Program-made: the position numbers and the translations under genes
Shown here: positions 13,019-23,743 of the stretch, in pieces
Position numbering within the stretch: position 1 is the stretch's first letter
Layout of the letters: every line of letters starts with the position of its first letter
Assembly (NCBI GenBank): GCA_029379385.1
Contig: CM055617.1
Coordinates: 3,844,001 to 3,908,000, forward strand
Direction: 5' to 3'
Source of the DNA: Quillaja saponaria
Lineage: Eukaryota; Streptophyta; Magnoliopsida; Fabales; Quillajaceae
DNA: 64,000 bases
The notes under the pieces: generated by a model
The model's database searches: none
What the model was told of the DNA's origin: nothing
What the model saw: only the letters and a program-made list of their open reading frames with translations

Positions 13019-13998
13019 CGTTTTGATGGTCAATTTGGATGTGAGAAACTGAAGCTCAGTCTTGGAGAGAGAGATGGATGCGTCAAAGACTCAAAGCAAG
13101 TAATATTTGAGAACCAGGAGGAAGAAAATGAGCAAAATGTGAAAGCCTTTCTGAGCTCATGAATTTATAATCAATAGGCATTATTATTATTATTATTATT
13201 ATTATTTTAAATAAATCGTTTTACACATAACAATAGTTACAATACACATAATTACCAATTTTATCTTTTAGTTAATATGTTCATTAAATTGAATTTTAAA
13301 ATATATAATTATTATAAAATATAACTAGAAGAGTTCAACTCATTCTTGAAAAATAAAAATATTTTTTTATCTCAAATTGAAATAGAATATAACCCTTATA
13401 AAAATATATTTTTTGTAAAATACAATTTCAATAATAAAAATGATTTTTTTACATTTAAAAAAATTAACTTTAACATATCATAAGTGAAAAATATTAATAT
13501 TTAAGTTAAAAAATATACATAAAAATCTTTTCTAATTGAAAATAAACATATGAAGTTTAAATTAATCTAATCCACAACCAATTAAAATGGTAAAATTAAA
13601 TAATAATAATAATAATATGAGAATTATAATTATTTAATAACATATTAAATAAAGGATAAATTTAGTATTATATAAATTGTTATAGATAAATGAATTATTT
13701 TGAAGAAAAAAAATATTAAACATGTAGATTTATTATAAGACATTTTAAATTTTAAAATATAAAAGAGAACTTTTTTAGAATCTAAAATATAAAGGATGAA
13801 GGACTTTTCTTTTCTTTTCTTTTTTTGATAATAAGGTGGAATTTATTATTACAAATAAAAAGAGTTTATATAACACAAATAACTAGTTATCTTTAAATCC
13901 AATATAAAAATTATAAATATAATGTTGAACATCATCATGAACTACTAGATTAGCATTTTATCTCATTTCATGCTTAAATAAAATATTTAGAACTCAAA

Positions 13999-14190
13999 GT
14001 TGGTTGGATGGCGTGGTAAGAGATGTTTTATCCCAGGGCCAGATTAAAGTTTCAAGCCCTAAGTCGTTACTTGGAGAGGGGGACAAACATTTAACTCTCT
14101 GAATCCCGAACGAGATCTAAATGAGATTAGGCTCACACTCAATGGATATGAGAATACTCGTAGTAATACTAATAAAAAAATAATAAAAAA
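13999..14190 (+). mobile_element. Candidate tRNA-derived SINE
   Basis: The segment is GC-richer than its surroundings. It begins with TTGGATGGCGTGGTAAG, resembling a pol III A box, and is followed about 40 bases later by AGTTTCAAGCC (14048-14058), resembling a B box. It ends in an A-rich tail (AATAAAAAAATAATAAAAAAA region, about 14170-14191). That order and spacing is the usual plan of plant tRNA-related SINEs. I found no convincing target-site duplication: the 8-mer AGTTGGTT occurs on both sides but not directly after the tail. It could be another type of short non-autonomous repeat. Confidence 0.6.
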
Positions 14191-14236
14191 ACATGTAGGA
14201 AAGAGTTGGTTTTTCCAATGTGATTAATTTTGTTTT

Positions 14237-15012
14237 TATAATTAGTATTATCAATTTCAACCTCTAAATTATAGGATAAATTATTTCATAATAGGGTTTA
14301 ATTTTTTTTTGAAAATTTGACAAAAGAAGAAAAAAAATATATAACATTTTCTCATATCTAACTTCTTCTTTCTCATACTTTTCATATTTCATTTTTTTTT
14401 TCCCTTCTTTCTATTTTTTTCATCTTCATACCTCACCATAAAATCTCATAGATTTGATTTTTTTTTTTTTTTTGTTGTTGTTATAATTTACTTAGCTCTA
14501 TGGCCTGCAAATAATAATATATACAAAAACATTTTTCAATAATATTAAGAAAAATAAATTCTATTTTATTTATATTATATTGTTTATATATTTCTTTTAT
14601 TTTTAAGTCTTATATTTCATCTTCAAATTTTAATGAGCATACCATATAAGTGTATATTATAATTAGTATTATCAATTTCAACCTCTAAATTATAGGATAA
14701 ATAATTCCATAATGGGGTTTAATTTTTTTGAAAATTTGAAAAAAGAAGAAAAAAAATATACAACATTTTCTCATATCTAACTTCTTCTTTCTCATTCTTT
14801 TCATATTTAATTTTTTTTTCCCTTCTTTCTATCTTTTCATCTTCATACCTCACCATAAAATCTCATATAATTGATTTTTTGTTGTTGTTATAATTTACTT
14901 AGCTCTATGGCCTGCAAAAAATAAAAAATAAAAACATTTTTCAATAATATTAAGACAAGTAAATTCTATTTTATTTACATTATATTGTGTATATATTTCT
15001 TTTATTTTTTAT
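14237..15012. repeat. Direct duplication, copies offset by 421 bp
   Basis: A block of about 350-370 bases starting ATTAGTATTATCAATTTCAA at 14241 recurs from 14662. Shared internal landmarks in the same order include CAACCTCTAAATTATAGG, CATATCTAACTTCTTC, CTCACCATAAAATCTCATA and TTAGCTCTATGGCCTGCAAA. The copies differ by small indels, mostly in T runs. About 50 unique bases (14608-14657) separate them. No ORF or terminal inverted repeat is evident. Confidence 0.88.
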
Positions 15013-15565
15013 TTTTTATTTTTACTTTTAATGATTCTAAAATATTACAAAATTAACCAACATATAGTGGTTAAATATTTTTAATTAAGAATTTTCAAAT
15101 AATTAACATTAATTCGCATTTACATGAAAAAAATCGTCCAAGCCTTGAGTTCCAAAGTAGTCAAAGATTTGGAATTCTTAAAATAAGTTTCCTATGGTGA
15201 CGCGCATCCCGACAAAAATGTTTAAACATCTCATTCAAAGACCAAAAACAAAGGCAATAGTAGCAAATTCTCAAAGACCTAATTCATTTGAAAATTTCAA
15301 AACATAATAAAATAGAAAATTCCTTGCAATGTTCAAAAAGAAACATACACAAGCCCTCACAAGAGATTGCCAAACATGCAAATATAGTAAATCACCTAAA
15401 AAACCTCTCATCCACAACATTAATTACTATTTGTCTCCTCCATTTTCCCCTAATATGCTTGGTTTCTCTTTCCTCCTCCAAGGAGGCCTCCCATAGTCCA
15501 TTGGCATTGAGGAAACCAAAGAGGAAGCAGGTGCATCTCTACGTCGACCTTCTTCTTCCTCCACC

Positions 15566-16543
15566 ATGGCTTTCCGGATACTTTTCCTTCTATTCCTTGC
15601 CATTCCCTTCACTGAATCCAAGCTCTCGCTTGATTACTACAAAAAAACCTGCCCTGACTTTGAGAAAATTGTAAGAGAAACCGTGTTCCCCAAGCAACAA
15701 AGCATCCCGGCTACCGCCCCAGGTCTCCTCCGCTTATTCTCCCATGACTGCATGATTGATGGTTGCGACGCTTCTGTTTTCATCTCTTCCAACACTTTCA
15801 ACAAAGCTGAGCGCGATGCAGATGAAAACCACTCCCTCTCCGGCGATGCCTTTGATATAGTTGTCAAAATCAAGACTGCCTTAGAGCTGGCTTGTCCTGG
15901 CATTGTCTCTTGTGCTGACATTATCGCTCAAGCAACAAGGGATCTTGTCAAACAGGTTGGTGGCCCGTTTTACGAAGTCCGCTTAGGAAGAAAGGATAGC
16001 CTTGAGTCCAGTTCTGTAAGAGTGAATGGACACCTTCCTACCCCTAACATGACAATGGATCAAATCATGAATATATTTACTACAAAAGGTTTCACAATAC
16101 AAGAGATGGTAGCATTAACTGGAGCACATACCATTGGTTTCTCTCATTGCAAGGAATTCAGTAACCGTATCTTCAACTACAGCAGTACCTCTCAGGTTGA
16201 CCCAGCTATGCATCCAACATTAGCAGCAGGTTTGAGGAACCTCTGTGCCAATTACACCACAGACCCGGCAATGTCCGCCTTCAATGACGTGATGTCACCA
16301 GGTCAATTTGACAACAACTACTACAAAAACATCCTGAAAGGGTTGGGGCTATTGGCATCAGACCAATTATTGGGTGTAGACCCAAGAACAAGGCCATTTG
16401 TGGAGCTTTATGCTCGTGATCAGAATGTGTTTTACATGGACTTTGCACATGCCATGGAGAAGCTTAGTAGGCTTGGAGTCAAGACAGGTCATAAAGGGGA
16501 AGTCAGGCACAGGTGTGACTCTTTCAACAAGATGTCTTCATAG
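15566..16543 (+). CDS. Class III (secretory) peroxidase, single exon, distal Phe replaced by Ser
   Basis: Class III peroxidases are secreted haem enzymes using H2O2 to oxidise phenolics in wall and apoplast. The ORF encodes 325 aa, normal length. Residues 1-18 form a signal peptide. Visible signatures are distal Arg56 and His60 (LLRLFSHDC), the C62xxxxC67 pair, GCDAS, DIIAQATRDL, GRKDS and the proximal haem ligand His188 in ALTGAHTIGFSHC. Potential N-glycosylation sites are NMT, NYS and NYT. The lack of introns and motifs such as AERDADENHSLSGDAFD and GFSHCKEF place it with the intronless Arabidopsis PER31/41/63 group. The ATG sits in a good plant context (CACCATGGC). The residue before the distal His is Ser59 (TCC, 15740-15742), where nearly all relatives have Phe. 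Otherwise the protein is intact, so it is expressed or only very recently impaired. Confidence 0.95.
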   Translation: MAFRILFLLFLAIPFTESKLSLDYYKKTCPDFEKIVRETVFPKQQSIPATAPGLLRLFSHDCMIDGCDASVFISSNTFNKAERDADENHSLSGDAFDIVVKIKTALELACPGIVSCADIIAQATRDLVKQVGGPFYEVRLGRKDSLESSSVRVNGHLPTPNMTMDQIMNIFTTKGFTIQEMVALTGAHTIGFSHCKEFSNRIFNYSSTSQVDPAMHPTLAAGLRNLCANYTTDPAMSAFNDVMSPGQFDNNYYKNILKGLGLLASDQLLGVDPRTRPFVELYARDQNVFYMDFAHAMEKLSRLGVKTGHKGEVRHRCDSFNKMSS

Positions 16544-17615
16544 AGGATGGAAGAGGTACATATGCATATACATAAAAGGCCATGAATTTGGGTTTATTAT
16601 CAGAGGAGAAGGAGAATTTAACTGTTTTAAAAGATTTTTCCTTTGTTTCTTCTGTGGAATTTTTTTTGTCAAACAAAAAAGAATAAAAAAAGAAGAAACA
16701 GAAAGTCTATTTCAGACCATACATAGGGAGAGTTTGACCTTGTGATATGTGATTCATGGTGACAGTTTGTCCATGAGCATGCTACTACTATATGATAATG
16801 GAGTAAGTACCATCTTTAATATGAATCATGTGGTAGCTTAGCAAAGAAAGAACACAGATCATCCTGTGAGTTTCAGATGGTGAATGAAAAGAAACGGGAT
16901 TTTCTTCTTCACCTGGGTTAATTAACTTCTTGTATGCAGGATACAGGCGTGAAAAGACTAAAAGTATCTAAATACATACAATCGACTTTCAAGGGAATCA
17001 TGAACAGAAAGAAAAGACTAAAAGTATCTGAATACTCCCGGGACTATTAAAAAGAACTATTTTGCAGCGGATAATTAGATTATACACCCAGGAAAAATAG
17101 CTCAGATTTGCAAATACAGAAAATCATTAACAAATTAAATGATGAAGCATTAGCTTTATTGATGTCATCCATATCTTATCATGGGTTATAAAGAAGCAAA
17201 TTTAGAAGTTTTTACGCATCTAAGGAAATCATAAAGGAGATGTCATTCAATAAACAGTTGTACTAACAGCATTCTTTCATACGTAGTCAACCCCCTCCTA
17301 TACACCTACAGACCCCCAAAGATATCTTTTTTCTCCATCTCGAAATAAAATGTTCAAAGAAAGAAATTGTGTGCAGAGTGGAGAGTGGAGAGTGGAGAGT
17401 GGAGAGATGTTCGAAATAAATCAAGAACCACACTCGTGTAAGCAAACAAAGAAATCCTGAAAGAAATCACCATAGTTTGTCTTACTATCATAGTGATGGG
17501 TGGGGTGGGGTGGGGTGTTATATTGACTGTTCGTTTTAATTTTATCGAAGCAGATATGATCAACTGAGGCTCTCAGAATGAAGCCTTCCATATTAAAAAT
17601 TCAGCAGAATTCATG
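16544..17615. other. Convergent intergenic region between peroxidase and glycosylase genes
   Basis: This holds the 3' ends of two convergent genes. No ORF is credible. It includes a GAGTGGA minisatellite at about 17378-17406 and a G-rich stretch at about 17495-17518, both listed separately. Confidence 0.6.
17376..17518 (+). repeat. GAGTGGA minisatellite followed by GGGGT tract
   Basis: About four copies of AGTGGAG (17378-17406) are followed about 90 bases later by GGGTGGGGTGGGGTGGGGTG, a plus-strand run of four G-tracts with single-base loops that fits the G-quadruplex pattern. It lies just beyond the glycosylase stop codon, on the strand opposite its coding strand. Confidence 0.8.
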
Positions 17616-20304
17616 CTAAGAGTTCTTACAGTAATTCAATAAAGGACAGGAATTACATCTCTCCTGTTCTTTGTTATCATTGCATTTCTTTTTTTGCTGG
17701 CTACTCCCCTCCTTGATGCATTTGCGGCAGAGCTTACCGTGTGTATAAAGAAGACAGTTCAAATCAAATTTAAGTTCATCTGGAATCCGTTGGTTGAGAT
17801 GAAGATATGACTTATTTCTATCTGCCACAGCTGGTACCCAACCAATGGCTTTTGCAATCTGAAACACCTGCATAAATATTTAAGAATTATGAGAATCCAA
17901 CAGAACATAATGGCCAAAATAATTAATACTTACATGTGTGTCCACTGGAAAATCATCATGCTGTAGGTTGAACATCAGAACACAAGCCACCTATCATCAA
18001 TTTTTGATAATTTTCAAATTCCAGTTGTATTAGGGGTAAGATTATATGCTTCAAAAAAAAAAAAAAAATTTAAAAGTAATACTACAACAATCAACAACAT
18101 TATATACAAATTTTATCAAGAGAAAAAGAAATATAGCATCATTATTATCATTATCATCTTTCTCCTTTCTGGTTTCTTTTCTCTCTTTTATCCTGGGATG
18201 ATATTACTAAACAAATTAACGATGACTATGATGATACAGTCTTCTGTCTAAATTGGAGTTTTTCATTCCAACAATAGTCCTTGAGAAAAAAAAAATGGTG
18301 AATAACAACTAATTTATGTTAGAAACGAGGAACAGAAAGCAACACATTAGATTGCAGCAGGAAGGTTCCAAACTAGGAATCTGATCAGACCTAAGGTCAT
18401 GCTTTACACTAACAGAAGAAGTACCAACTAATATTTATATCCAAAATACGTTTTGCAGACTGCTGTTCAAATTTCACCTGAGACGACAATTTTCCAGAGG
18501 CACCAATAGCACATAAATTGTAAATAAACTAAAAGAGCAGCATTTGTGCATTCTGATAATATAAGTGCACCATAATGGATCCAACTGCAGGATGTCCCAG
18601 ATTATGTAAACAACATAGAAGCTGGAGTTAGTTATCAGGTACTGTGCATACATTTTGTTGACCAATGTGACATAAGTACAACAACTAAAAGGAGAAAATA
18701 TGTAATGAAAGAAAGTAAAAGGTTGCATTTATCCACTAATTACCCATTGATGCTCTCCTATTTTAAGAAAACTATCAGGCCCTAGATGGTCATAAACTCA
18801 TAATTCTTTATAAGATATAAGCAGTCACACTTATTCTCCATAAGTAATTAGATAAGCTTTCAGATGCAAGCATGCAACTTCAAAGAAAATGTCATTAAAG
18901 GAGATATACCGTCTTTGGGCCAATTCCTTTAAAATTAGACAGCTCAGCCTTAATTTCATCAATGGAAAAATCTCGCAAATACTCCAAGCATAACTTGCCT
19001 CTTTTCTCAAGCAAGCAATTCAATACATTCTTAATACAAGAAGCCTTAGTTGGGGCTAATCCTCCACATCTTATGGCATTCTCTATGCATTTGGAGTCCG
19101 CAGCAAGAACCTTCAACAGACAAAAAGAATTGTATGATTTCAAAACCAAGAAACTCAGAAACAGGTAGTATCAAGCACAGCCACGTCCATCTAAAAAAAC
19201 TAATTACTTAAGACTACTTCATTATACCCTCAGAATAAAGCTTACAAAATAATGCTAGAAAACTGGTGCAAGGAAACACTGGACCAAGCTCTCCAACTTT
19301 ACCAAACTGTATGAAGCCACTAAAAGAAAGAAAATAATGTAATAACATACAAGCCATTCATGTGGATTGGCTGAATAGCATGGGTGGAAGGACTAAGCAA
19401 AGTTATGAATGGAACATGTTTGATAAATACTTATTGTTTTTTTCTAAATAGGATTGACTGGTAAAAAAGAACTTCCGCAAAACTTAGAATAAGTTTCAAT
19501 TAAGTATTCGTATAGCTAATTTAAATTTTGAGATTAGGGCTTGTCGTCTTGACAAGATCTTCTTATTTGATACGAGCCATTCACGTGGTTTTCTAGTAAA
19601 ACTGGTAAACATCCATGTTTCCTCCTCTTTCCTTTTCATTACTTTTGTTAATATTCCATTTATACTCAACGAAGCCAAAACGGAAGCAAATTATTATGTA
19701 AAATGCACGGTCTAGAAGCATACTGCTCATTCATTCTAATTCATGTATACATATTGAGCTTAAAAAAGGAAATCAACCAAAACGGGCCAAATAGTCAAAA
19801 TTTAACGAAAACCCATTAAACAAAAAATGCAAATTAGTAAAGCAAACACTTAAAAGGAAAAAAGTAAAACAACATACATCTTCCCATGTAGGAAAAACAG
19901 ATTTGAGAGAACAAAAAGCCCTTTGAGAATTAGCCTCCGTGGTATTTTGCGAGAGTACAGTTCTCACCAAACCGTCCAGAACACTTTCAGAAGGCTCCGA
20001 GTTCACGGTATCCTTGTGCATCAGTGTCGACAATCTGAGAACAGCTTGTATCAGAAGAAGTAGTTATTTGTCTGCGATACTTGACAAACTCTTGGGGAAA
20101 GCCATGTAGAGCCAATAGATCATCTCGTAAGGCTCGGCATTCTTCAAGGGTGGGTCGAGTGTGAGATGGGTATGGATCTTTGGGGTTGTCATTGACGCCA
20201 TTTATTGTTTTTGCGGATTTTGTACGAGTTTTCTTTGAGTTTGATGACTGGGAATGAGACTGTCGCTCAAGCTGAATTTGCTTTCTTTTGCGGCTTTTAT
20301 GCAT
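17616..20304 (-). CDS. HhH-GPD base-excision DNA glycosylase/AP lyase, with one frame break
   Basis: The family excises damaged or modified bases in the nucleus. Exons are 20304-19878, 19110-18910, 17990-17934 and 17867-17616, about 311 aa. The N-terminus is basic (MHKSRKRKQ). An in-frame ATG at 20334 is an alternative start, but the family usually begins near the second Met. Landmarks are ESVLDGLVRTVLSQNTTE, CGGLAPTKA, the helix-hairpin-helix FKGIGPKTVACVL with the catalytic-type Lys, and FPVDTHVFQIAKAIGW with the catalytic Asp. The tail is Cys-rich (GKLCRKC, then CNSCPLLNYC), whose spacing departs from the classical EndoIII 4Fe-4S loop. It resembles the Arabidopsis At3g47830 type. In exon 1 the reading frame must shift by one base between about 20090 and 20000 to keep both conserved halves. 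The frame break may be a one-base insertion, a sequence error or an unusually short 46-base intron. Confidence 0.85.
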
Positions 20305-20454
20305 TGTTTTGCTCTGGGTTAGGGTTAATTTCAATTTTCAGAGCGGATTGGGGACTTGTCTTCTTCAGGAAAGGTAAAAGAAGAGAGAGACGGAAAAACA
20401 TAAATGTGAGTGGGCCTGTTGGTAAATTTCAGACAAATCATATATATTTATATA

Positions 20455-20547
20455 TCCGACCTACCGGATTCGAACCAGCGACCAAAGGATTACTTTGAAG
20501 CTGTACCCCACTACAGTCCTCCGCTCTACCAACTAAGCTAAGGTCGA
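20455..20547 (-). tRNA. tRNA-Tyr (GUA) with intron
   Basis: The minus strand reads 5' TCGACCT (acceptor), GCTTAGTTGGTAGAGC (D arm), GAGGACTGTAG (anticodon GUA), an intron of about 20 bases containing the complementary TAC, then TCCTT, the T arm GCTGGTTCGAATCCGGT and AGGTCGG. The cloverleaf closes: anticodon stem GAGGA/TCCTT, T stem and acceptor all pair, allowing several G-T wobbles. Compared with usual plant tRNA-Tyr it carries apparent C-to-T changes at position 1, in the D stem and in the T stem. No run of four T lies close downstream, so the terminator is weak. It is probably functional or only slightly decayed. Confidence 0.9.
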
Positions 20548-21897
20548 TTTCTAACTAAGTTTTTCCATTCTTTAATACCTAAACTAATTTTCTTCCAAAC
20601 TTTAGAGCAAAATTTTTATTTTTATTTTTAATGTGATTTGATGCATACTTTACTAAAAGAGTTATTAAGATTGGTTATATAAAGAAGGAGATTTTTATCT
20701 TTTAAGAGTTCATAGCAGATTTGTCGTTGAATTTTCTTGAATGAGTGGTTCCCACAATTTATTTAAGACTTATATTTTATATTTACATTAGGTTGGATCA
20801 TAATTGAGTTATAACAGAATCTCCATTCTAATTAAATTTTTGTTTAAGACTTATACTTTATATGTATATTAGGTTAGATCATAATTGAGTTATAATAGAA
20901 TCTCCATTTTAATTAAATATCTACTCGGAATGAAAATAAAAAATTATTATTATTATATATGATAGGAACACTGATTTTAATATGAACTTTTTATACATAA
21001 ATTATTACTTTAAAAAAATTTAATTTTAAACTGTATTTATTATATTTTGAAACTACCGTAAGAAATTTTTTAATTAAAACAGAAGGCATATTTTAAGTTG
21101 TTAAAAAATGATCAAAACAATCAAATACTACAGCATAAGAAAGGGTGAAATTATCAAATATCACAATCATTTTTCATATTTTATTTATAATTAACATTTA
21201 TTTTTTTCAACAAAATAAATCATAAAATCTTACTAATATTTAGCAATCTTTTCTCTATTCTTAGTGTGACTTATTTATTAGCACAGTTTATGGGATGCTG
21301 GAGCTAAGCCTAGAAGTACACATATCAATGTTTCAAAGGGAGGATGATATTGGTGTTTTTTTATTGATATTAAAGTAAGAGATTTTATTTTACTTTGAGA
21401 ATGTATGTAACATTTGAAGCATTTTTGTAAAATCATGAATTTAAATTTAACAAAATATTTATAAAAATGATAAACTAAGAATCCTAAAACGAGATTAATT
21501 ATATATTCAAAAAGTGCAAGAAAGCTCACAAGAAATCAAAAAAAATAATCCCACAAATATTCAAGATTCCCATACGATGAATTAATAAATTAAAATTATA
21601 TTTACCAACTCTTTGAGCCTTAAATTCTGATGATCACTCACATGCTAAACAAAAAATCATTTAATTCAAAATAAAATAAAATTATGCATGTTGGACAAAG
21701 AAAGACTAACTGTCTCTTTCATAATTAAATACGTAAGTAATAATAACAAAACAAAACATTAAGCACAAACAAAAACAGAATGTCTTCTAATTATTATGTA
21801 CATAAATCAATTTTTTTCAAAAAAAAAAAAAAAAAAAACAAAAATATACAGAAAACCTAATAATTAACTAAATCAAAACAATTTTTACAAAATAAAA
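20548..21897. other. Intergenic AT-rich spacer
   Basis: No supported gene. It contains an 81-bp two-copy duplication (20764-20925) and long A/T runs, including a poly-A tract near 21820. The last few hundred bases are the 3' flank of the U-box gene. Confidence 0.6.
20764..20925. repeat. 81-bp tandem duplication
   Basis: TAAGACTTATA...TTAGGTTGGATCATAATTG...GAATCTCCATTCTAATTAAAT at 20764 recurs at 20845 with a handful of changes. It is a simple two-copy spacer repeat. Confidence 0.85.
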
Positions 21898-23507
21898 CTA
21901 AAAGGTTGTTGAGTTGGCAGCATTCATGTTTCTACCACCACCAACTCGGTACCGAGTTCGACTCAGTCCACCAGATTCCAAACCTCTATCCCAGTCAACC
22001 TCTTCATCTTCTTCACCATCAACTCCTGCCCGCATCATCTGCAACATTCTCTTAGCTTTCTCTTTGGCCCTCCGGCTTCCTTTTTCTTCAACTTCCTTCA
22101 ACACCTCAATTGCATTTGCCTCCATTGCCAACCCTTTGAACCTCCAGCTCCCATGGCTCAGTGCATACAATGCAGCAATACAGTTCTCCCGAGTTGACTC
22201 CGAGTCCAACTCGTTCCCCCTCAGCATCCCCAACAAGGTCTCCACCGCATTAGCATCTAGCATCGCCGTCTGCCCCTCCGGGCAAACCGCTAAATTACAC
22301 AAAATTAACAATACGCGGTTCGCCGAACTTCTTGAATTCATCATCGTCATTAGGGTTGGCACGGCGCCGAGTTTCACGAGTTTGACCCGGTTGCTTTCAA
22401 TTAGAGTCAAATGGTACAAAGCAAGAGACGAGTCATGCCGAGTTCGCTCTGACTCGGACCTTAATGCGTACATCAATGGCTGCAACGCGCCGAGCACTCC
22501 AATAGCCATTTTGTTATCGTCGTCTAAAGCTAAACTGAAGAGTGCGCCGGCGGCGTGTTCCTGTGACTCGGTGCATCCACCTTTCAAGACGTCGATTAGA
22601 CAAGGGACAAATCCCGACCGTACGATCTTCACCTTGTTGGATTTCTCAAGGGAGAGATTGACCAACGAAGCGCCGGCGTTTGTTTGTACGACGGCGTACC
22701 TTGAGACGATTAACGATCGGAGAAATGAGAGTAGCCGAGGAGTACAGAGGGAAGCCCTAGTTTCTTCTCTGGTCCTTGTGATACTTCTCAGTGAAATTAC
22801 AGCTTCTTCTTGCTCAAACACTTCAGGGCTCTTGAGCTTGGCAACCAAGTTGCTCTTCCTCTTCGGAAATTGGGGCACTAGGGTTTAGGGTTTCCACGAT
22901 TTCAGAGGAAGACGATGAGGAAGAGTAACAGGAAGGACGAATAGTCAGAGGCAAAGGAGTAGCCGGACTCGGACTCGCAGTGATTATCACCGATTCCTCC
23001 GATGAGCTTGAGTTGAAGTTGAAGTGGTTGAGCCGGTGACCCAATTCGGTCGCCGCATGTGAGAAAATCACCGGTGGATTATCCGCCACGCCTTTAAGCA
23101 ATTCCTTCTCAGAAACCCTTAAGTGGGGCTCTCGATTTTTGTCCCGGGACGCCATTTCTGCACGGACAATCCTCTCGACGGAGCTATAATCCGGTGGACG
23201 CGGGTGTTCCATCAAAGCTTTATCGCACCAATTGAGTATCGTTGATTTGATAGCCAAATTGGGTATGACTGTAGAGAAATCTGGATTGGACCCATCTTCG
23301 AGTGTCAGCAAAAACCCCAAATCTCTGCAAACTTGAACTGAAACTCGTTCATATGTCTGACCCGAAGAGACAACTACAGGGGTCCGCCATTAAAGACCCA
23401 GAAATTGGGCATATGAACTCCTTAGGTGGTTGCTTCACTTCGGGCTTAGAATTGGAGGAAGGTCGGTGGAACGAGATTTTCCATCTATGCTTTCCATTGC
23501 CCCCCAT
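21898..23507 (-). CDS. U-box/ARM-repeat E3 ubiquitin ligase (PUB38-41 class), two +1 frame breaks
   Basis: The U-box recruits E2 enzymes and the ARM repeats bind substrates; relatives work in hormone and stress signalling. It is a single exon, as in relatives. From ATG 23507 it reads [12 protein letters not shown] at the start of the U-box, then breaks frame at about 23382-23386. There GACCCCTGTAGTT holds one base more than is needed for the conserved [13 protein letters not shown]. The second frame carries the U-box end ([21 protein letters not shown]) and a Ser-rich linker to an EEEEQL segment near 22830. One extra base there (CTTGGTTGCC) is needed to continue into [21 protein letters not shown]. 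The third frame holds an intact ARM region ([52 protein letters not shown]) to the stop. Without the two bases the length is 535 aa, right for the family. It is either a young pseudogene or uncorrected sequence error. Confidence 0.9.
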
Positions 23508-23708
23508 GTCAAAATTCTCCAATAATCGAATGGATCTTGCTTTTTCAGTTAGTTGTTTATGCTTTCAGAGTGTAGCAGTATAATATATTCTGGAATAAAG
23601 CGTGTGAGTTTGTTTGAATATTTGTTGGGCATGTTGAAGAAGACGACTGGATCTCTGAGATTTTGAGAATTAAGAAATAAGAGTAGTCTGAGACTGAGTC
23701 CGCAGAGC

Positions 23709-23743
<35 letters not shown>

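Larger units (their letters stand above)
13019..15565. other. Intergenic AT-rich spacer
   Basis: No coding sequence is visible. It contains a TTA trinucleotide microsatellite at about 13176-13206, a SINE-like element at about 13999-14190 and a direct duplication at 14237-15012. The last 300 bases or so are the peroxidase promoter and 5' UTR. Confidence 0.6.

Noticed and set aside
21914..22888. 324-aa plus-strand ORF opposite the PUB gene
   Set aside because: It is the antisense of a conserved ARM-repeat coding region whose codon bias keeps the opposite frame open. It has no family signature.
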